Shown here piece by piece: positions 9,730 to 18,936 of a stretch of 64,000 nt of DNA. The position numbers were made by a program, and so were the translations under genes. Source of the DNA: JAFGIN01 sp050301235 (lineage in GTDB: Bacteria; Fibrobacterota; Chitinivibrionia; Chitinivibrionales; Chitinispirillaceae); contig JBNKZD010000252.1 in the NCBI GenBank assembly GCA_050301235.1, positions 11,275-75,274 on the forward strand, read 5' to 3'. The notes beneath the pieces are model-generated. The model was not told the origin of the DNA and made no database searches. It saw nothing but the letters and a program-made list of their open reading frames with translations. Within the stretch, counting starts at the first letter, position 1. Each line of letters begins with the position of its first letter.

Positions 9730-11169
9730 TTACCTGATCAACCTTTGTACTATCCCGACAGGATTAGAAATACATTGACTTACAAAAAATCTGACCAGCT
9801 TGACATCCCTGCGCAAAAGTAACGAAAGAGTATGGAAAAGGCTGGCATCACTAACACGCTTTGAAATATCCCGATACGTATTGACAATTTTATCAAACGT
9901 GAAATGTTCATATTTCCAATCAGGCTTTTCAACAAACCTATTGTCAATAAACATGTAGTCGTAAACATTTTTGTATATCCATAAAACATGGCGGAGAGAG
10001 ACATCGTTCAGTAAACCGGAACTTTTCAATATAGCATGATATTCGGTTCCCTGATATGGTATTACAATCCCAAGACCCGCGCTGTCTGGTTGTATTTCAT
10101 TTATTACAAATTCTGACGTTTTCCGGACAGTTTCCGGAGTATCACCAAGTAATCCAATCAGAAAGTATGCCCTGGTTAAAATGTGGTAATTCTTAAACAA
10201 ACGCGCCGCATTTTTGATCTGGCTGAGTGTAATCTCCTTTTTATTCAAGTCCAGAATCTCCTGCACCCCACTTTCAACCCCAAATCCGACCTGCAGACAT
10301 CCAGCTCTGCTCATCAAGGATACAATTTCTTCATCAATATTGCTGACCCGAACATTTGCTTCCCATACAATATCAAGTTTTTCTTCAATAATACTCTTAA
10401 GAAGTGTTTTTACGAAATCCTTTTTTGTTGTTAATTCATTGTCGATTACACGAATAAATCTTTTCCCGCATTCTCGGAGTTTTTTAAGTTCCTTTATACA
10501 CTGTTCTACTGATTTTGAATGCCATCCCCCATCAATCCGGTTTCCAAAGTGACAAAATGAGCAATGAAAATTGCACCCTTCACTCAGCATTATTTGCTGA
10601 TGATTGTATTTTCTCGTATTTACGATATCAACTGCCGGTGGTGGATATACAGATACCGGTGTACGACAACGATTACCGGTAAAAGCGATCGTTTTATGCT
10701 TTCTCAGAAATACCCCGGAAACTGAATCCGGATTTGAAGGTTTTGAAAGAACTTCACATAATTCAAAACTTGCGGCTATCCAGTCATTGTAAACAAATGA
10801 ATCCCCACAGGCAATAATTGAAGCCAGCTCTTCGATAAAAGGTTCATTACACCAAAGAATCGAAAAAAATGGTGCCTTTTTTTTTAATTGTGCAATTAAC
10901 CGCTCTGTTTGTGGTGCAGCAAGACAGTTCAGTGTTGTAATTAGAATGTCTGGAGTATTTTGTGTAATAAAATGCTCAAGCATTAGTTCCGGATTACGAT
11001 ATAATGAACCATCAAAAAAAAGTACCTCAAATCCACGATTCCTGAAATAAGAAGCGCCTGTTAAAAGGGCATAGGGCATCACCCTGTCACCAAGTGATGA
11101 ATAGTTTGATGTTCCATTCTCCTCTGTAACAAGATTGAACGGCGGATTAAGAAAAAGAACTTTCATCAC
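9730..11169 (-). CDS. B12-binding-domain radical SAM protein
   Basis: The N-terminal ~140 residues have the Rossmann-like B12-binding fold seen in BchE/HpnJ-type enzymes (start MKVLFLNPPF), though the classical DxHxxG cobalamin motif is not evident. The radical SAM core begins near 190 and binds its 4Fe-4S cluster with Cys199, Cys203 and Cys206 (CNFHCSFC). A second landmark is VGFGVESG (about 297-304). Such enzymes perform methylation, ring rearrangement or other radical chemistry on unactivated carbons; here the substrate is probably a sugar or lipid carrier, given the operon. The start overlaps the end of the upstream GT4 gene by 4 bases. A second protein of the same type is encoded at 52726-54159. 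Confidence 0.85.
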   Translation of the reverse strand: MMKVLFLNPPFNLVTEENGTSNYSSLGDRVMPYALLTGASYFRNRGFEVLFFDGSLYRNPELMLEHFITQNTPDILITTLNCLAAPQTERLIAQLKKKAPFFSILWCNEPFIEELASIIACGDSFVYNDWIAASFELCEVLSKPSNPDSVSGVFLRKHKTIAFTGNRCRTPVSVYPPPAVDIVNTRKYNHQQIMLSEGCNFHCSFCHFGNRIDGGWHSKSVEQCIKELKKLRECGKRFIRVIDNELTTKKDFVKTLLKSIIEEKLDIVWEANVRVSNIDEEIVSLMSRAGCLQVGFGVESGVQEILDLNKKEITLSQIKNAARLFKNYHILTRAYFLIGLLGDTPETVRKTSEFVINEIQPDSAGLGIVIPYQGTEYHAILKSSGLLNDVSLRHVLWIYKNVYDYMFIDNRFVEKPDWKYEHFTFDKIVNTYRDISKRVSDASLFHTLSLLLRRDVKLVRFFVSQCISNPVGIVQRLIR

Positions 11170-12293
11170 TTCCCCTCAACCGCATCTATGTATTGTTGCA
11201 AAACTATATCTTCTGTAAATTCCTGTCTATAGGTTTTAAAACCATTTTCGGCGAGCATACTGCACAATTCATGATCATTTTTCAACATAAAAACAGCTTC
11301 ACGTATTGATTTCTCATCACCAGGAGATACCAGAATCCCATTCTTTCGATCTTCTATAATGTCTATTGCTCCTGATGTTCGCGTTGTAATAATCGGAAGG
11401 CGAAACGCCATGGCTTCAATCATACTCATGCTGACCCCTTCTTTAAGAGAGCTTTGCAAAAAACAATCTGCAGCATACATATACCCGGCGATCTCTTTTT
11501 TTGACACTGTACCATGAAAATATACATCAGAATCGTTTCTTTTACTCAATTGCTCTAATTCGATACGATTTGGCCCATCACCAAAAAGGTGAATTGTAAC
11601 ACCCTCAATGCCCGAAATTGCTTTGATTGCATAGCTGAAACCTTTTGTTTCTACACCTCGTTCATGCACCATTCTCCCGATACAGACAATATGAAATCTA
11701 CCATCATCCATATTTTTGAAATAGCGAAGTTCATCCCTGTTACCGGACAGCTCTTCCGGAACATAAATATTTCGAGCTATGCGTGGCCTTGACCGTGGAA
11801 CAAGCAACTTGACCTGTGTTGCATAGTCATTGTTCGTAACAAGTACCACCTTATTGATAGTATAGGCAATTTTTGCAAGCAATAAAAACCTGTTAGCGTA
11901 TTCAACACCACCGTGTGTATGAACCAGTGAGATACGTTTTCTACACAAAAGGCCTGCAAGACCTGAAAGTATGCCACCTTCCCATGCAGTTTGCCCTAAT
12001 ACATAATCGGGCCGAAGGCGAAAATGCAGCAATATCAACCCGTAAAACAGGAAATAACTATAAAAAAGATATACTAACACGCCATACTTTTCAAGAAATC
12101 TCCCTCCTATACGGTAAATACTGATACCTTCAATAACTTCGCATGGCAGATGATTCTTGCTGGAGCGAGGAGTAAGTACTGAAACGTTATAACCTCGATG
12201 TACCATTGCTAATGCGAGACTGTATGTCGAATTACCTACTCCGGCAGATTCGGGATAAAAGCGATCGACAATAATACACCAGTGTGCTTTCAC
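11166..12293 (-). CDS. Glycosyltransferase family 4
   Basis: GT-B fold retaining glycosyltransferase adding a sugar from a nucleotide donor in the cytoplasm. The N-terminal domain has the GVGNSTYSLA loop after the first strand. The donor-binding domain (Glycos_transf_1, about residues 190-360) carries the E-x7-E motif in KEGVSMSMIEAM and the following GAIDIIEDRKNGILV. Donor and acceptor cannot be told from sequence. Length is usual (375). It overlaps both neighbouring genes by 4 bases (ATGA junctions), so it is part of one coupled operon. Confidence 0.9.
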   Translation of the reverse strand: MKAHWCIIVDRFYPESAGVGNSTYSLALAMVHRGYNVSVLTPRSSKNHLPCEVIEGISIYRIGGRFLEKYGVLVYLFYSYFLFYGLILLHFRLRPDYVLGQTAWEGGILSGLAGLLCRKRISLVHTHGGVEYANRFLLLAKIAYTINKVVLVTNNDYATQVKLLVPRSRPRIARNIYVPEELSGNRDELRYFKNMDDGRFHIVCIGRMVHERGVETKGFSYAIKAISGIEGVTIHLFGDGPNRIELEQLSKRNDSDVYFHGTVSKKEIAGYMYAADCFLQSSLKEGVSMSMIEAMAFRLPIITTRTSGAIDIIEDRKNGILVSPGDEKSIREAVFMLKNDHELCSMLAENGFKTYRQEFTEDIVLQQYIDAVEGK

Positions 12294-13597
12294 TGCAAAA
12301 TCTCCTTAACAGTTTGCTGTGCCTGCAACATCGAAGCTTCCATATCAGAATACTCCCAGCTCCCGTACCTCCCTATTGAAAATATTTCATTTTCATTCAG
12401 CCATTCATGGACACTGTATCGTGAATGCTTCCAATTGTTATCGTATGTTACATATGCATAGGGAATATCAAGAATACAGCGTTCCAGTATCTCGTCAGGA
12501 GAGGAGAGAATACCGATCTCCAGCAGTTGCTTAATGGTCTTGTTATAGAGCGCTTGTTTATCTGGCATTGAATCCCGATAAGCAATTTCCACATATAGTG
12601 ATGTTGTGCCTGGCAGGCAATTTTCAGGCGCAAATGAAGAATAAAATCCGATTCTATAAAACACATACTTTTTCTCGGGAAAATACACCCAGGATATGTT
12701 GGGTAGTTGCATCCCTCTTATTGCAAGGTTTATGTTTAAAACCCCTGAACACTGTAAGAAGTCATTTTTGGTACTGATTTCCTGTGGAACTCCGCGACTC
12801 TTTTGAATCAGCTCTTTAAGAGGCATTGTAGAGATCAGTTTTTTATAATTGATCCGATCACCGTTTCTCAACGTAATCGATTTACTTCCTGGATCGATCT
12901 GAACGATTTCATTTGACAGAGAGATATTATCTTGAATGGTTATAGCCAAAGTCTTGATTAATTCTTCAATACCTCCGGCAGCAGGGTAATTAAAATGTGC
13001 ATTATATCCGGAAGTTTCTGTTGAAGGTGAAAATGCACCCGTTAACAGCTGTCGCAAGTCGGTTAACGGGACATATTCTTTCATCCATTCGGTAGTCAAT
13101 TGGTAAGGATCACATGCCCAGAGTTTTTCATTATACGGTAACATGAAATGTTCAGCTATACCTTTACCCAATGTGGATGTAACCCATGCACCAAAAGAGG
13201 AATCGTTTTTGCCTGACTTCTTCACATAATGTGCATATACAAATGATTCGATGCATTCGATTATAACATTGTGAGGAAGTCCGAATAAGTTACACTGGAA
13301 GGGGTAATTTGTAAAAACATCGCACGAATAAATCTTACTTTTTCTTGTATGGGTAGCAAAATTCCCCTTCAGAAGCTCACCTGCCAGCTCTTTCATGTCG
13401 GGTGAATCGAAATGCAGAAGGTGACCACAATAGTCAAACAGGAAATTTCCCTGTTGTTCGGTTCTGCACAACCCTCCAGGTTTTTCTTCCTTTTCAAGTA
13501 CAATAAAATCATTAAAGGAAAATCTTTTTAGAAAATAGCCAGTGGATAAGCCTGTTAACCCTGCTCCAATTATGACAATATCGTATTTTGTATCCAT
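12290..13597 (-). CDS. FAD-dependent oxidoreductase, protoporphyrinogen oxidase / UDP-galactopyranose mutase-like
   Basis: The N-terminus has the dinucleotide-binding strand-loop-helix VIIGAGLTGLSTGY followed by EKEEKPGGLCRT, the GG-doublet typical of flavin amine oxidase / UDP-galactopyranose mutase-like proteins. The middle part (about residues 125-215) contains PYNEKLWACDP, a segment I associate with the mutase-like group in glycan loci. Such proteins may isomerise a sugar ring or oxidise a lipid or sugar substrate; the reaction is not known here. Length 435 fits. It sits between the methyltransferase gene (27-base gap) and a GT4 gene (4-base overlap). Confidence 0.78.
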   Translation of the reverse strand: MDTKYDIVIIGAGLTGLSTGYFLKRFSFNDFIVLEKEEKPGGLCRTEQQGNFLFDYCGHLLHFDSPDMKELAGELLKGNFATHTRKSKIYSCDVFTNYPFQCNLFGLPHNVIIECIESFVYAHYVKKSGKNDSSFGAWVTSTLGKGIAEHFMLPYNEKLWACDPYQLTTEWMKEYVPLTDLRQLLTGAFSPSTETSGYNAHFNYPAAGGIEELIKTLAITIQDNISLSNEIVQIDPGSKSITLRNGDRINYKKLISTMPLKELIQKSRGVPQEISTKNDFLQCSGVLNINLAIRGMQLPNISWVYFPEKKYVFYRIGFYSSFAPENCLPGTTSLYVEIAYRDSMPDKQALYNKTIKQLLEIGILSSPDEILERCILDIPYAYVTYDNNWKHSRYSVHEWLNENEIFSIGRYGSWEYSDMEASMLQAQQTVKEILQ

Positions 13598-13624
13598 AAA
13601 CTATTACCGTATACCTGGAATTTA

Positions 13625-14431
13625 CTATTCTATTGAATTACTTCCCTTTTTAAACACAAACTGGTTGCATCCGGTTGGAACATCAGCCTGAACGATTTTT
13701 GTACAGGTAAAATTATGCCTTTCAACAATTGACAAAACCTCATTTATTGATGCATATTCGTAAGGATACCCCCCTATCCAATCGACAACATCGAAGAAGA
13801 AATCCATACCTCTCTTTTGATTGAAAGGGTTTTTTCCGGTAACCAGAAATTTTGCAATTGCAATCACCGGAAACAATTTGACTGTAAGTATTATCCTGAG
13901 AATTCGGGGAGAATAGCAATACCCTTTTTTAATAATACGCCAGAGTGGACTTGACCAGTGTTTGTTATAGATTGCAAGAATCAGGTATCCACCCGACGTA
14001 GTGAGATCACACGCTGTCTTTATCGCTTTTGTCATATTACCGGTATGATGAAGCACGCCCCAGGAGTGGACGATATCAAATTTTTCTGGTTTATGGTGCA
14101 ACAGTTGTGAAATGGTAACTTCATCTAAAATTGAACCCATTACAACCGATGAAGGGACCTTCATGGAAAGGGTTTTTGCAGTAATTTCAAGCGACTCTGC
14201 GCACCTTGGATTTATATCACAACCAGTAACTCTCGCCCCCTGTTCAGCTGCAATCAGCAATGACAATCCCTGACCGAATCCTATATCAAGAAACGTTTTG
14301 TTTTCAAGATTAATTCCTGAAAGTAATTCAATAAAATCATACCGGGCAGATATAAACCGATCTTTTGAGATCTTTTTTTTAGAAAATGCAAGCCAGTTCT
14401 TACCAAAATTAAATTGTTCCATACTGCTCAT
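13625..14431 (-). CDS. Class I SAM-dependent methyltransferase
   Basis: Cytoplasmic methyltransferase with the Rossmann motif I FLDIGFGQG (about residues 43-51), the acidic strand end GCDINPRC, and motif IV region VHSWGVLHHT followed by a LTTSGGYLILAIYN strand. These define the UbiE/Methyltransf_11-25 type. The acceptor is unknown; methylation of a sugar in the product of the operon is the simplest reading. The C-terminal part is rich in aromatic residues and may bind a hydrophobic or lipid-linked acceptor. The start overlaps the stop of the GT4 gene upstream by 4 bases; a 27-base gap follows. Confidence 0.85.
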   Translation of the reverse strand: MSSMEQFNFGKNWLAFSKKKISKDRFISARYDFIELLSGINLENKTFLDIGFGQGLSLLIAAEQGARVTGCDINPRCAESLEITAKTLSMKVPSSVVMGSILDEVTISQLLHHKPEKFDIVHSWGVLHHTGNMTKAIKTACDLTTSGGYLILAIYNKHWSSPLWRIIKKGYCYSPRILRIILTVKLFPVIAIAKFLVTGKNPFNQKRGMDFFFDVVDWIGGYPYEYASINEVLSIVERHNFTCTKIVQADVPTGCNQFVFKKGSNSIE

Positions 14432-15576
14432 TTCTCACTTATCAGAACAGATTGAAATTCAGTTGTTACGCTTTCCCATGAGTATTGTTTACAGCTCATT
14501 TCTCTGCCACGCATTCCCAATGTGACACACAACTCACTTTTATTGAGCAATGAACGCATTATACTGCATAGGCCAGTATAATTATCTGCAGGAAACAGAA
14601 AACCGTTTTGTCCATCGATTACAAGATCATTGTTTCCCGCACAATCACTTGCAATAACCGGAAGCCCACAAGCCATAGCTTCAAGCACCACATTCGGTAA
14701 CCCTTCATTAAGAGATGGGTTTACAAGACAGTCTGATTCACGATACAATGACCTGATAAACTCTTTTGTTTGCCATCCAGCCCATTGTATCTTTCGATCA
14801 CACCCATATTTGCATGCAAATAATTTGAGTTGATTCAGATCGGGACCGTCTCCGGCAATTATCAGCTGTATTTCCGGATAATCGAGCACACATTCTGAAA
14901 ACGCCCTGATAAGAACACTGATATTTTTTTGAGCACATAACCTTCCGACAAATAGAAATGTGAATCGTTTTATTTTGTCATAATTTTTTTCTTTTCCCGG
15001 AGAAAAATACTCTGTATCAACACCATTGGGAATAACATCAATAGTAAATCCTGGATCAGCTTTTTCGGCTATTCTTTTCAACCCGTTTGAATTAGCGAGA
15101 ATCATCAGACTTTTTTTGTAGATCATTCTTCGTAATGGCTTAAGAAGCTTGTGATAGAGTTGCATTTTTTGCTCGGAACCCGGAACATCACCTCCCCGAA
15201 GCATAACTACATATGGTATACTCCAAAATAGCCTTCCAAGCAATCCAATCGGGCCACAGGGGATGCTGAAAAAAGTTATGATAATATCAGGGTTGGATTT
15301 ATTAATTACCTTAGAAAGATTAAATGTTGCCGAAATCATGAAAAATAACATCTGTAAAATTGAAGATTTTTCTTTACGAGTACGTAATGCTGCAATCCGT
15401 TGTACGGTAACCTTGTTATCTATTGAACTACCGCGCTTATCTTTATAAGCTGAAGTAAGTACCGTCGTTTGTATGTTTCGTGATGCAAATCCGGCAGCAA
15501 AGTGGTACGTCGCGGTTGCAGCGCCTCCTCCGACCGGCGGATATTCGTAATTAACAAAAAGTACAGATTTCATCAC
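14428..15576 (-). CDS. Glycosyltransferase family 4
   Basis: GT-B glycosyltransferase. The N-terminus has NYEYPPVGGGAATATYHFA, typical of GT4 with a glycine-rich loop near the acceptor site. The donor domain starts near residue 200 (FTFLFVGRLCAQKN) and contains the E-x7-E motif as NEGLPNVVLEAMACGLPVI. Length 382 is normal. It overlaps the amidotransferase gene upstream and the methyltransferase gene downstream by 4 bases each, so expression is coupled to theirs. Sugar specificity cannot be assigned. Confidence 0.9.
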   Translation of the reverse strand: MMKSVLFVNYEYPPVGGGAATATYHFAAGFASRNIQTTVLTSAYKDKRGSSIDNKVTVQRIAALRTRKEKSSILQMLFFMISATFNLSKVINKSNPDIIITFFSIPCGPIGLLGRLFWSIPYVVMLRGGDVPGSEQKMQLYHKLLKPLRRMIYKKSLMILANSNGLKRIAEKADPGFTIDVIPNGVDTEYFSPGKEKNYDKIKRFTFLFVGRLCAQKNISVLIRAFSECVLDYPEIQLIIAGDGPDLNQLKLFACKYGCDRKIQWAGWQTKEFIRSLYRESDCLVNPSLNEGLPNVVLEAMACGLPVIASDCAGNNDLVIDGQNGFLFPADNYTGLCSIMRSLLNKSELCVTLGMRGREMSCKQYSWESVTTEFQSVLISEK

Positions 15577-17438
15577 ACAGTGCCTTTACTGATTAAATGA
15601 TCGAGTACCCACATATTCCACAAAAATCCGCGATTATCGCAAGCCCCGTTCCGATGCATCGAAATTTGCTTATTGATAAACATCTTATTTAGAAACGGAT
15701 CACAGGATGTAGTATCAAGAGTCAAATCATCAGTTTTAAACCATTTTCCAATCGGTACACCAAATCCTTTTTTACTTCTATGAAGAATTTCTGATGGAAT
15801 AAGCGGCTCAAGCGCTTTTTTCAAAATATACTTTGTTGTGCCATTTCGGAATTTGTAGTTCCATGGAATCCGGCGTACAAAATTTACAAGATCAATATCG
15901 AGGTATGGTGCGCGAACTTCGAGCGAATTCATCATGCTGGCACGGTCAACCTTAGTCAGAATATCATTCTGCAAATAAAGTCTGGTATAGTATTCAAGAG
16001 TTTTATCAACAAGATTTTTCTGTTTACAGCCATCCCAGCATTCAATTGCCTCACTATAGAGGTCATCAGCTGGTGTATATTCCAAAAAAAGATCATCTAT
16101 CTCTTCAGGGGAAAGCGATGCCTGCCATACAGGATTCCAGAGTTTACTTTTATAACCAAGGCCGCGAAGGGTCCGTTTGATCCGAAAATCCATACTCATG
16201 TTAACATGAGATACCGGAAGATGACTCATGAGCATCCCGATAGCCTTATGCATCGGTCTGGGTACAATTTTTGAGTAAAGTTGAGCTGCTTTCAAGGCAC
16301 AGAATGGATCGTACCCCGCAAAAAGCTCATCAGCACCATCACCACCAAGTGCGACGGTTACAAATTTACGGCTTTCATTACAGAGCAGCCATGTAGGAAG
16401 AAGAGAACTGTCTCCCATGGGTTCATCGAGATTTTTAATAATTTGTGAAAGCTGTTCCTTTGCAGTGTCAAGAGAGCATTTCTTGTGGTGGTGATCTGTT
16501 GAAAGTTTCTGAGATGCATAATTGGAATAGTATGATTCATCAAAACTAGGTTCATCAAAACCAATCGAAAATGTTCGGACCTGTTGCGGTGGTATATGTT
16601 GCGTTGCAAAATAAGCGATTGAAGTGGAATCGATTCCACCACTTAAAAAAACACCGAGTGGAACATCTGACATCAGCCTCCGTTGTACCGCCTTACTGAT
16701 AAGACCACGAAGCTCTTCCGCCCAGAGATTTTCGGCGTTTCGGGGGATTGTTTCAAACGGATCAATATGAAATTCCCAGTAGTGTTTCAGCGAAAAAGTG
16801 CGGTCTGACAACGAATAAATACAATTGCAGCCAGCAGGTAGTTTATAAACTGATTCGTAAAGTGTTAATGGCGCCGGGATGTAATTATAGGCAAAGTACT
16901 TTTTAAGCGCACTTTTTGATACTCGAAAGTTAAAAAGTGAGTGTTTATGAAGAGAAGGGAGTTCTGATGAAAACATGAACGTGTTATTACAATGAGCATA
17001 ATAGAGCGGTTTTTTTCCAAAACGGTCCCGGCTCAGAAACAGTTGTTTTCTCTGTTTATCGTATATCGCAAATGCCCACATGCCATTGAGACGTTCTACA
17101 ACGCTTTCTCCCCACTGGCGGTAACCGTATAGAAGAACTTCGGTATCGGAATGATCACTGAGAAACGGGTGCCCTGCTTTTTCAAGTTCAGATCTTAATT
17201 CTTTGTAATTATAAATTTCTCCATTGAACGTTATACCGATATCCCCATCCCGGGTCCACATTGGCTGTGCACCGCCATCTATATCAATGATTGACAAACG
17301 TCGGTGACCGATATACATACCCTTTGATGAATCATGCCATAACCCTTCTGCATCAGGGCCACGATGAACAAGCGCATCGTTCATCCGTTTAAGGTCGTCA
17401 ATTGTGCCGTTGCCGGCAAAGCCACAAATACCACACAA
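15573..17438 (-). CDS. asnB: Asparagine synthetase (glutamine-hydrolysing)-like amidotransferase
   Basis: Class II glutamine amidotransferase fused to an AMP-forming synthetase. I place the start at TTG (17438-17436) because the next codon is Cys, giving the invariant Met-Cys-Gly-Ile-Cys-Gly start in which Cys becomes the N-terminal nucleophile. The upstream ATG at 17501 would bury this Cys behind 21 residues and overlap the previous gene by 56 bases. GGAG lies 10 bases before the TTG, inside the end of the previous gene. Other marks are HRGPDAEG, the PP-loop FLSGGIDST, and the C-terminal RAPYLD / SKKGFG segments. Product is 621 residues, the usual length. In glycan loci such proteins are thought to amidate a sugar acid or an amino-acid substituent; simple asparagine synthesis is the alternative. 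Confidence 0.93.
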   Translation of the reverse strand: MCGICGFAGNGTIDDLKRMNDALVHRGPDAEGLWHDSSKGMYIGHRRLSIIDIDGGAQPMWTRDGDIGITFNGEIYNYKELRSELEKAGHPFLSDHSDTEVLLYGYRQWGESVVERLNGMWAFAIYDKQRKQLFLSRDRFGKKPLYYAHCNNTFMFSSELPSLHKHSLFNFRVSKSALKKYFAYNYIPAPLTLYESVYKLPAGCNCIYSLSDRTFSLKHYWEFHIDPFETIPRNAENLWAEELRGLISKAVQRRLMSDVPLGVFLSGGIDSTSIAYFATQHIPPQQVRTFSIGFDEPSFDESYYSNYASQKLSTDHHHKKCSLDTAKEQLSQIIKNLDEPMGDSSLLPTWLLCNESRKFVTVALGGDGADELFAGYDPFCALKAAQLYSKIVPRPMHKAIGMLMSHLPVSHVNMSMDFRIKRTLRGLGYKSKLWNPVWQASLSPEEIDDLFLEYTPADDLYSEAIECWDGCKQKNLVDKTLEYYTRLYLQNDILTKVDRASMMNSLEVRAPYLDIDLVNFVRRIPWNYKFRNGTTKYILKKALEPLIPSEILHRSKKGFGVPIGKWFKTDDLTLDTTSCDPFLNKMFINKQISMHRNGACDNRGFLWNMWVLDHLISKGTV

Positions 17439-17445
17439 AGCAGTC

Positions 17446-18411
17446 TCACTCCAGGTTTCGGGTGTATGCAACCGAATACGACGCCCGGTGCTGCGATTCA
17501 TAATAGGTCATCATTGTCATCTGGGCAATAAAACCCATTAAAATGGATAGCACACCGATAAGGAAAAAAAGTATTGTTACAAGCGGAAGAGGTGTTTCGA
17601 TAAAGGATTTTCCACCATAATACTTATAATAGATCATTGTGGCAAAAGTAATAAAAGAAAGAAAAAAGCTGATCAACCCAAATGTTCCGAAAATATAAAT
17701 CGGACGCTGGAAGTATGCCTGAAAGAACTGAATTACCATTAAATCAAGAATGACTTTGACAGTTCTTTCAAGTCCATATTTCGATTTACCATGAGTTCGT
17801 GCACGATGATTTACAGGAACTTCAGAGACCTTTGCTCCGGACTGTTTTGCGTATATCGGAATAAACCGGTGCATCTCTCCGTAAAGTCGTATATCTTTGA
17901 TTATCTCTCGCCTGTATGCTTTAAGTGTGCAACCATAATCATGCAATTTTACACCGGTCATAAATTGTATAAATTTGTTGGCTATTTTGCTTGGAAGGGT
18001 ACGGAACAGCGGATTATCTTTACGATACTTCCTCCATCCGGAAACAACATCAAAACCTTCATCAATTTTTTCTAAAAGTAGAGGGATATCTGCAGGGTCG
18101 TTCTGAAGATCAGCATCGATTGGGATAATTATTTCTCCGTTTGCACAATCGATTCCCGCCATCATAGCAGCAGTCTGACCAGAATTTTTTCTCAGGTGGA
18201 TCACTTTAACTGATTTATCATTTTCAGCAAGCTGATCCAGGTATTCCCGGGTGCCATCAATTGACCCATCATTGATCACTATTATCTCAAAAATGTAGTG
18301 ATGATCTTTCATCGATTCCCTGAGTTCGCCAATAAGCACCGGCAGTGACTGTATCTCATTGAAAGATGGAATGATAACTGAAATAAAAGGTGTTTTTATT
18401 GAATTGGACAT
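17446..18411 (-). CDS. Polyprenyl-phosphate glycosyltransferase family 2 (DPM/GtrB-like)
   Basis: The N-terminal ~230 residues form a GT-A catalytic domain: VIIPSFNE at the start, the IDADLQNDP metal/nucleotide motif (DxD type) near residue 98, and a later HGKSKYG motif typical of dolichol-phosphate-mannose-synthase-like and GtrB/ArnC-like enzymes. Two transmembrane helices follow (about 238-262 and 272-296), as in GtrB. It should transfer a sugar to undecaprenyl phosphate at the inner membrane, which would supply a lipid-linked donor to a GT-C enzyme such as the one at 28624-30201 (inference). First gene of the minus-strand operon; a sigma70-like promoter lies about 30 bases upstream. Confidence 0.9.
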   Translation of the reverse strand: MSNSIKTPFISVIIPSFNEIQSLPVLIGELRESMKDHHYIFEIIVINDGSIDGTREYLDQLAENDKSVKVIHLRKNSGQTAAMMAGIDCANGEIIIPIDADLQNDPADIPLLLEKIDEGFDVVSGWRKYRKDNPLFRTLPSKIANKFIQFMTGVKLHDYGCTLKAYRREIIKDIRLYGEMHRFIPIYAKQSGAKVSEVPVNHRARTHGKSKYGLERTVKVILDLMVIQFFQAYFQRPIYIFGTFGLISFFLSFITFATMIYYKYYGGKSFIETPLPLVTILFFLIGVLSILMGFIAQMTMMTYYESQHRASYSVAYTRNLE

Positions 18412-18438
18412 AATCAGAATCTTCAGTTTTTGTATTTG

Positions 18439-18467
18439 ATTGTATTATCAATGATTAAGATGTTCAA
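18439..18467 (-). promoter_or_regulatory. Sigma70-like promoter of the ten-gene glycan operon
   Basis: On the minus strand TTGAAC (18467-18462) and TACAAT (18444-18439) are separated by exactly 17 bases. The predicted start of transcription is near 18432, leaving about 20 bases of leader before the ATG at 18411. The -35 box matches four and the -10 box five of six consensus positions. Confidence 0.45.
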
Positions 18468-18677
18468 TGATTAAAAAACCATACAATCAGCGACTCTGCT
18501 GCGGATTGTGACATCAATCCAGAGATAAATGTCCGGTAAATGGCAAAGCAGGAATTGACCTGTCCGGGAATTTTCCTGATAACAGCTAATTCATACACTT
18601 AAAGGTCATCGGTCCGTCACTGCTGACCCCTTTTTCATTCTTATGTGCTCAGGGAAATGTTCTTTTTGTATGTTGAG

Positions 18678-18775
18678 CGCAATCTACAAATGAGTTTTAT
18701 ATCAACTGGAAGATGAATAATGGTTTTGGAGACTGCAATTTATATATCAGCCGTACATTTAGTTTACAAATGGTA
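18678..18775 (+). pseudogene. Decayed remnant of a paralog of the downstream giant surface gene
   Basis: Bases 18678-18722 match 26684-26728 inside the giant gene at about 43 of 45 positions. The adjoining 18719-18751 match 26842-26874 at about 32 of 33. A weaker third match (ACAAATGGTACA near 18768) corresponds to about 27351. The pieces are in the same order and orientation as in the intact gene but with the intervening stretches missing. This is what is left after internal deletions of a duplicated or older copy. The small frame across it is not an expressed gene. Confidence 0.75.
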
Positions 18776-18936
18776 CAGCACCTTCCGATAGCATCTTCCC
18801 ATTTTCATGACAGTAGAAACTTTTGTGCTTTTTTTAATGTCATTTACCAACTTAAGCGGTATAATCATAATGGATTATTCGATTCAAAAAAGTTGTTTTG
18901 AGATACAGGATCTTCCCTTTTCGGAGGAACTGATTA

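Larger units (their letters stand above)
18412..18936. other. 525-base divergent intergenic region
   Basis: Separates the minus-strand operon from the giant plus-strand gene. The first 60 bases contain the operon promoter. Bases 18678-18775 are a decayed fragment related to the giant gene's own 3' part (listed separately). GGAGG at 18923-18927 is the ribosome site of the giant gene. The remaining AT-rich DNA shows no gene; the small open frames here are not supported. Confidence 0.6.

Noticed and set aside
17439..17501. N-terminal extension of the AsnB-like protein from ATG 17501
   Set aside because: It buries the catalytic Cys and overlaps the upstream gene by 56 bases; the TTG start fits family and ribosome site.
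6699..18411. An exosortase/PEP-CTERM system
   Set aside because: Gene content is similar, but no exosortase-like membrane protein or PEP-CTERM tail was found in the window.
18713..18901. 62-residue open frame before the giant gene
   Set aside because: It crosses the collapsed remnant of a paralog and then random sequence; not a plausible protein.
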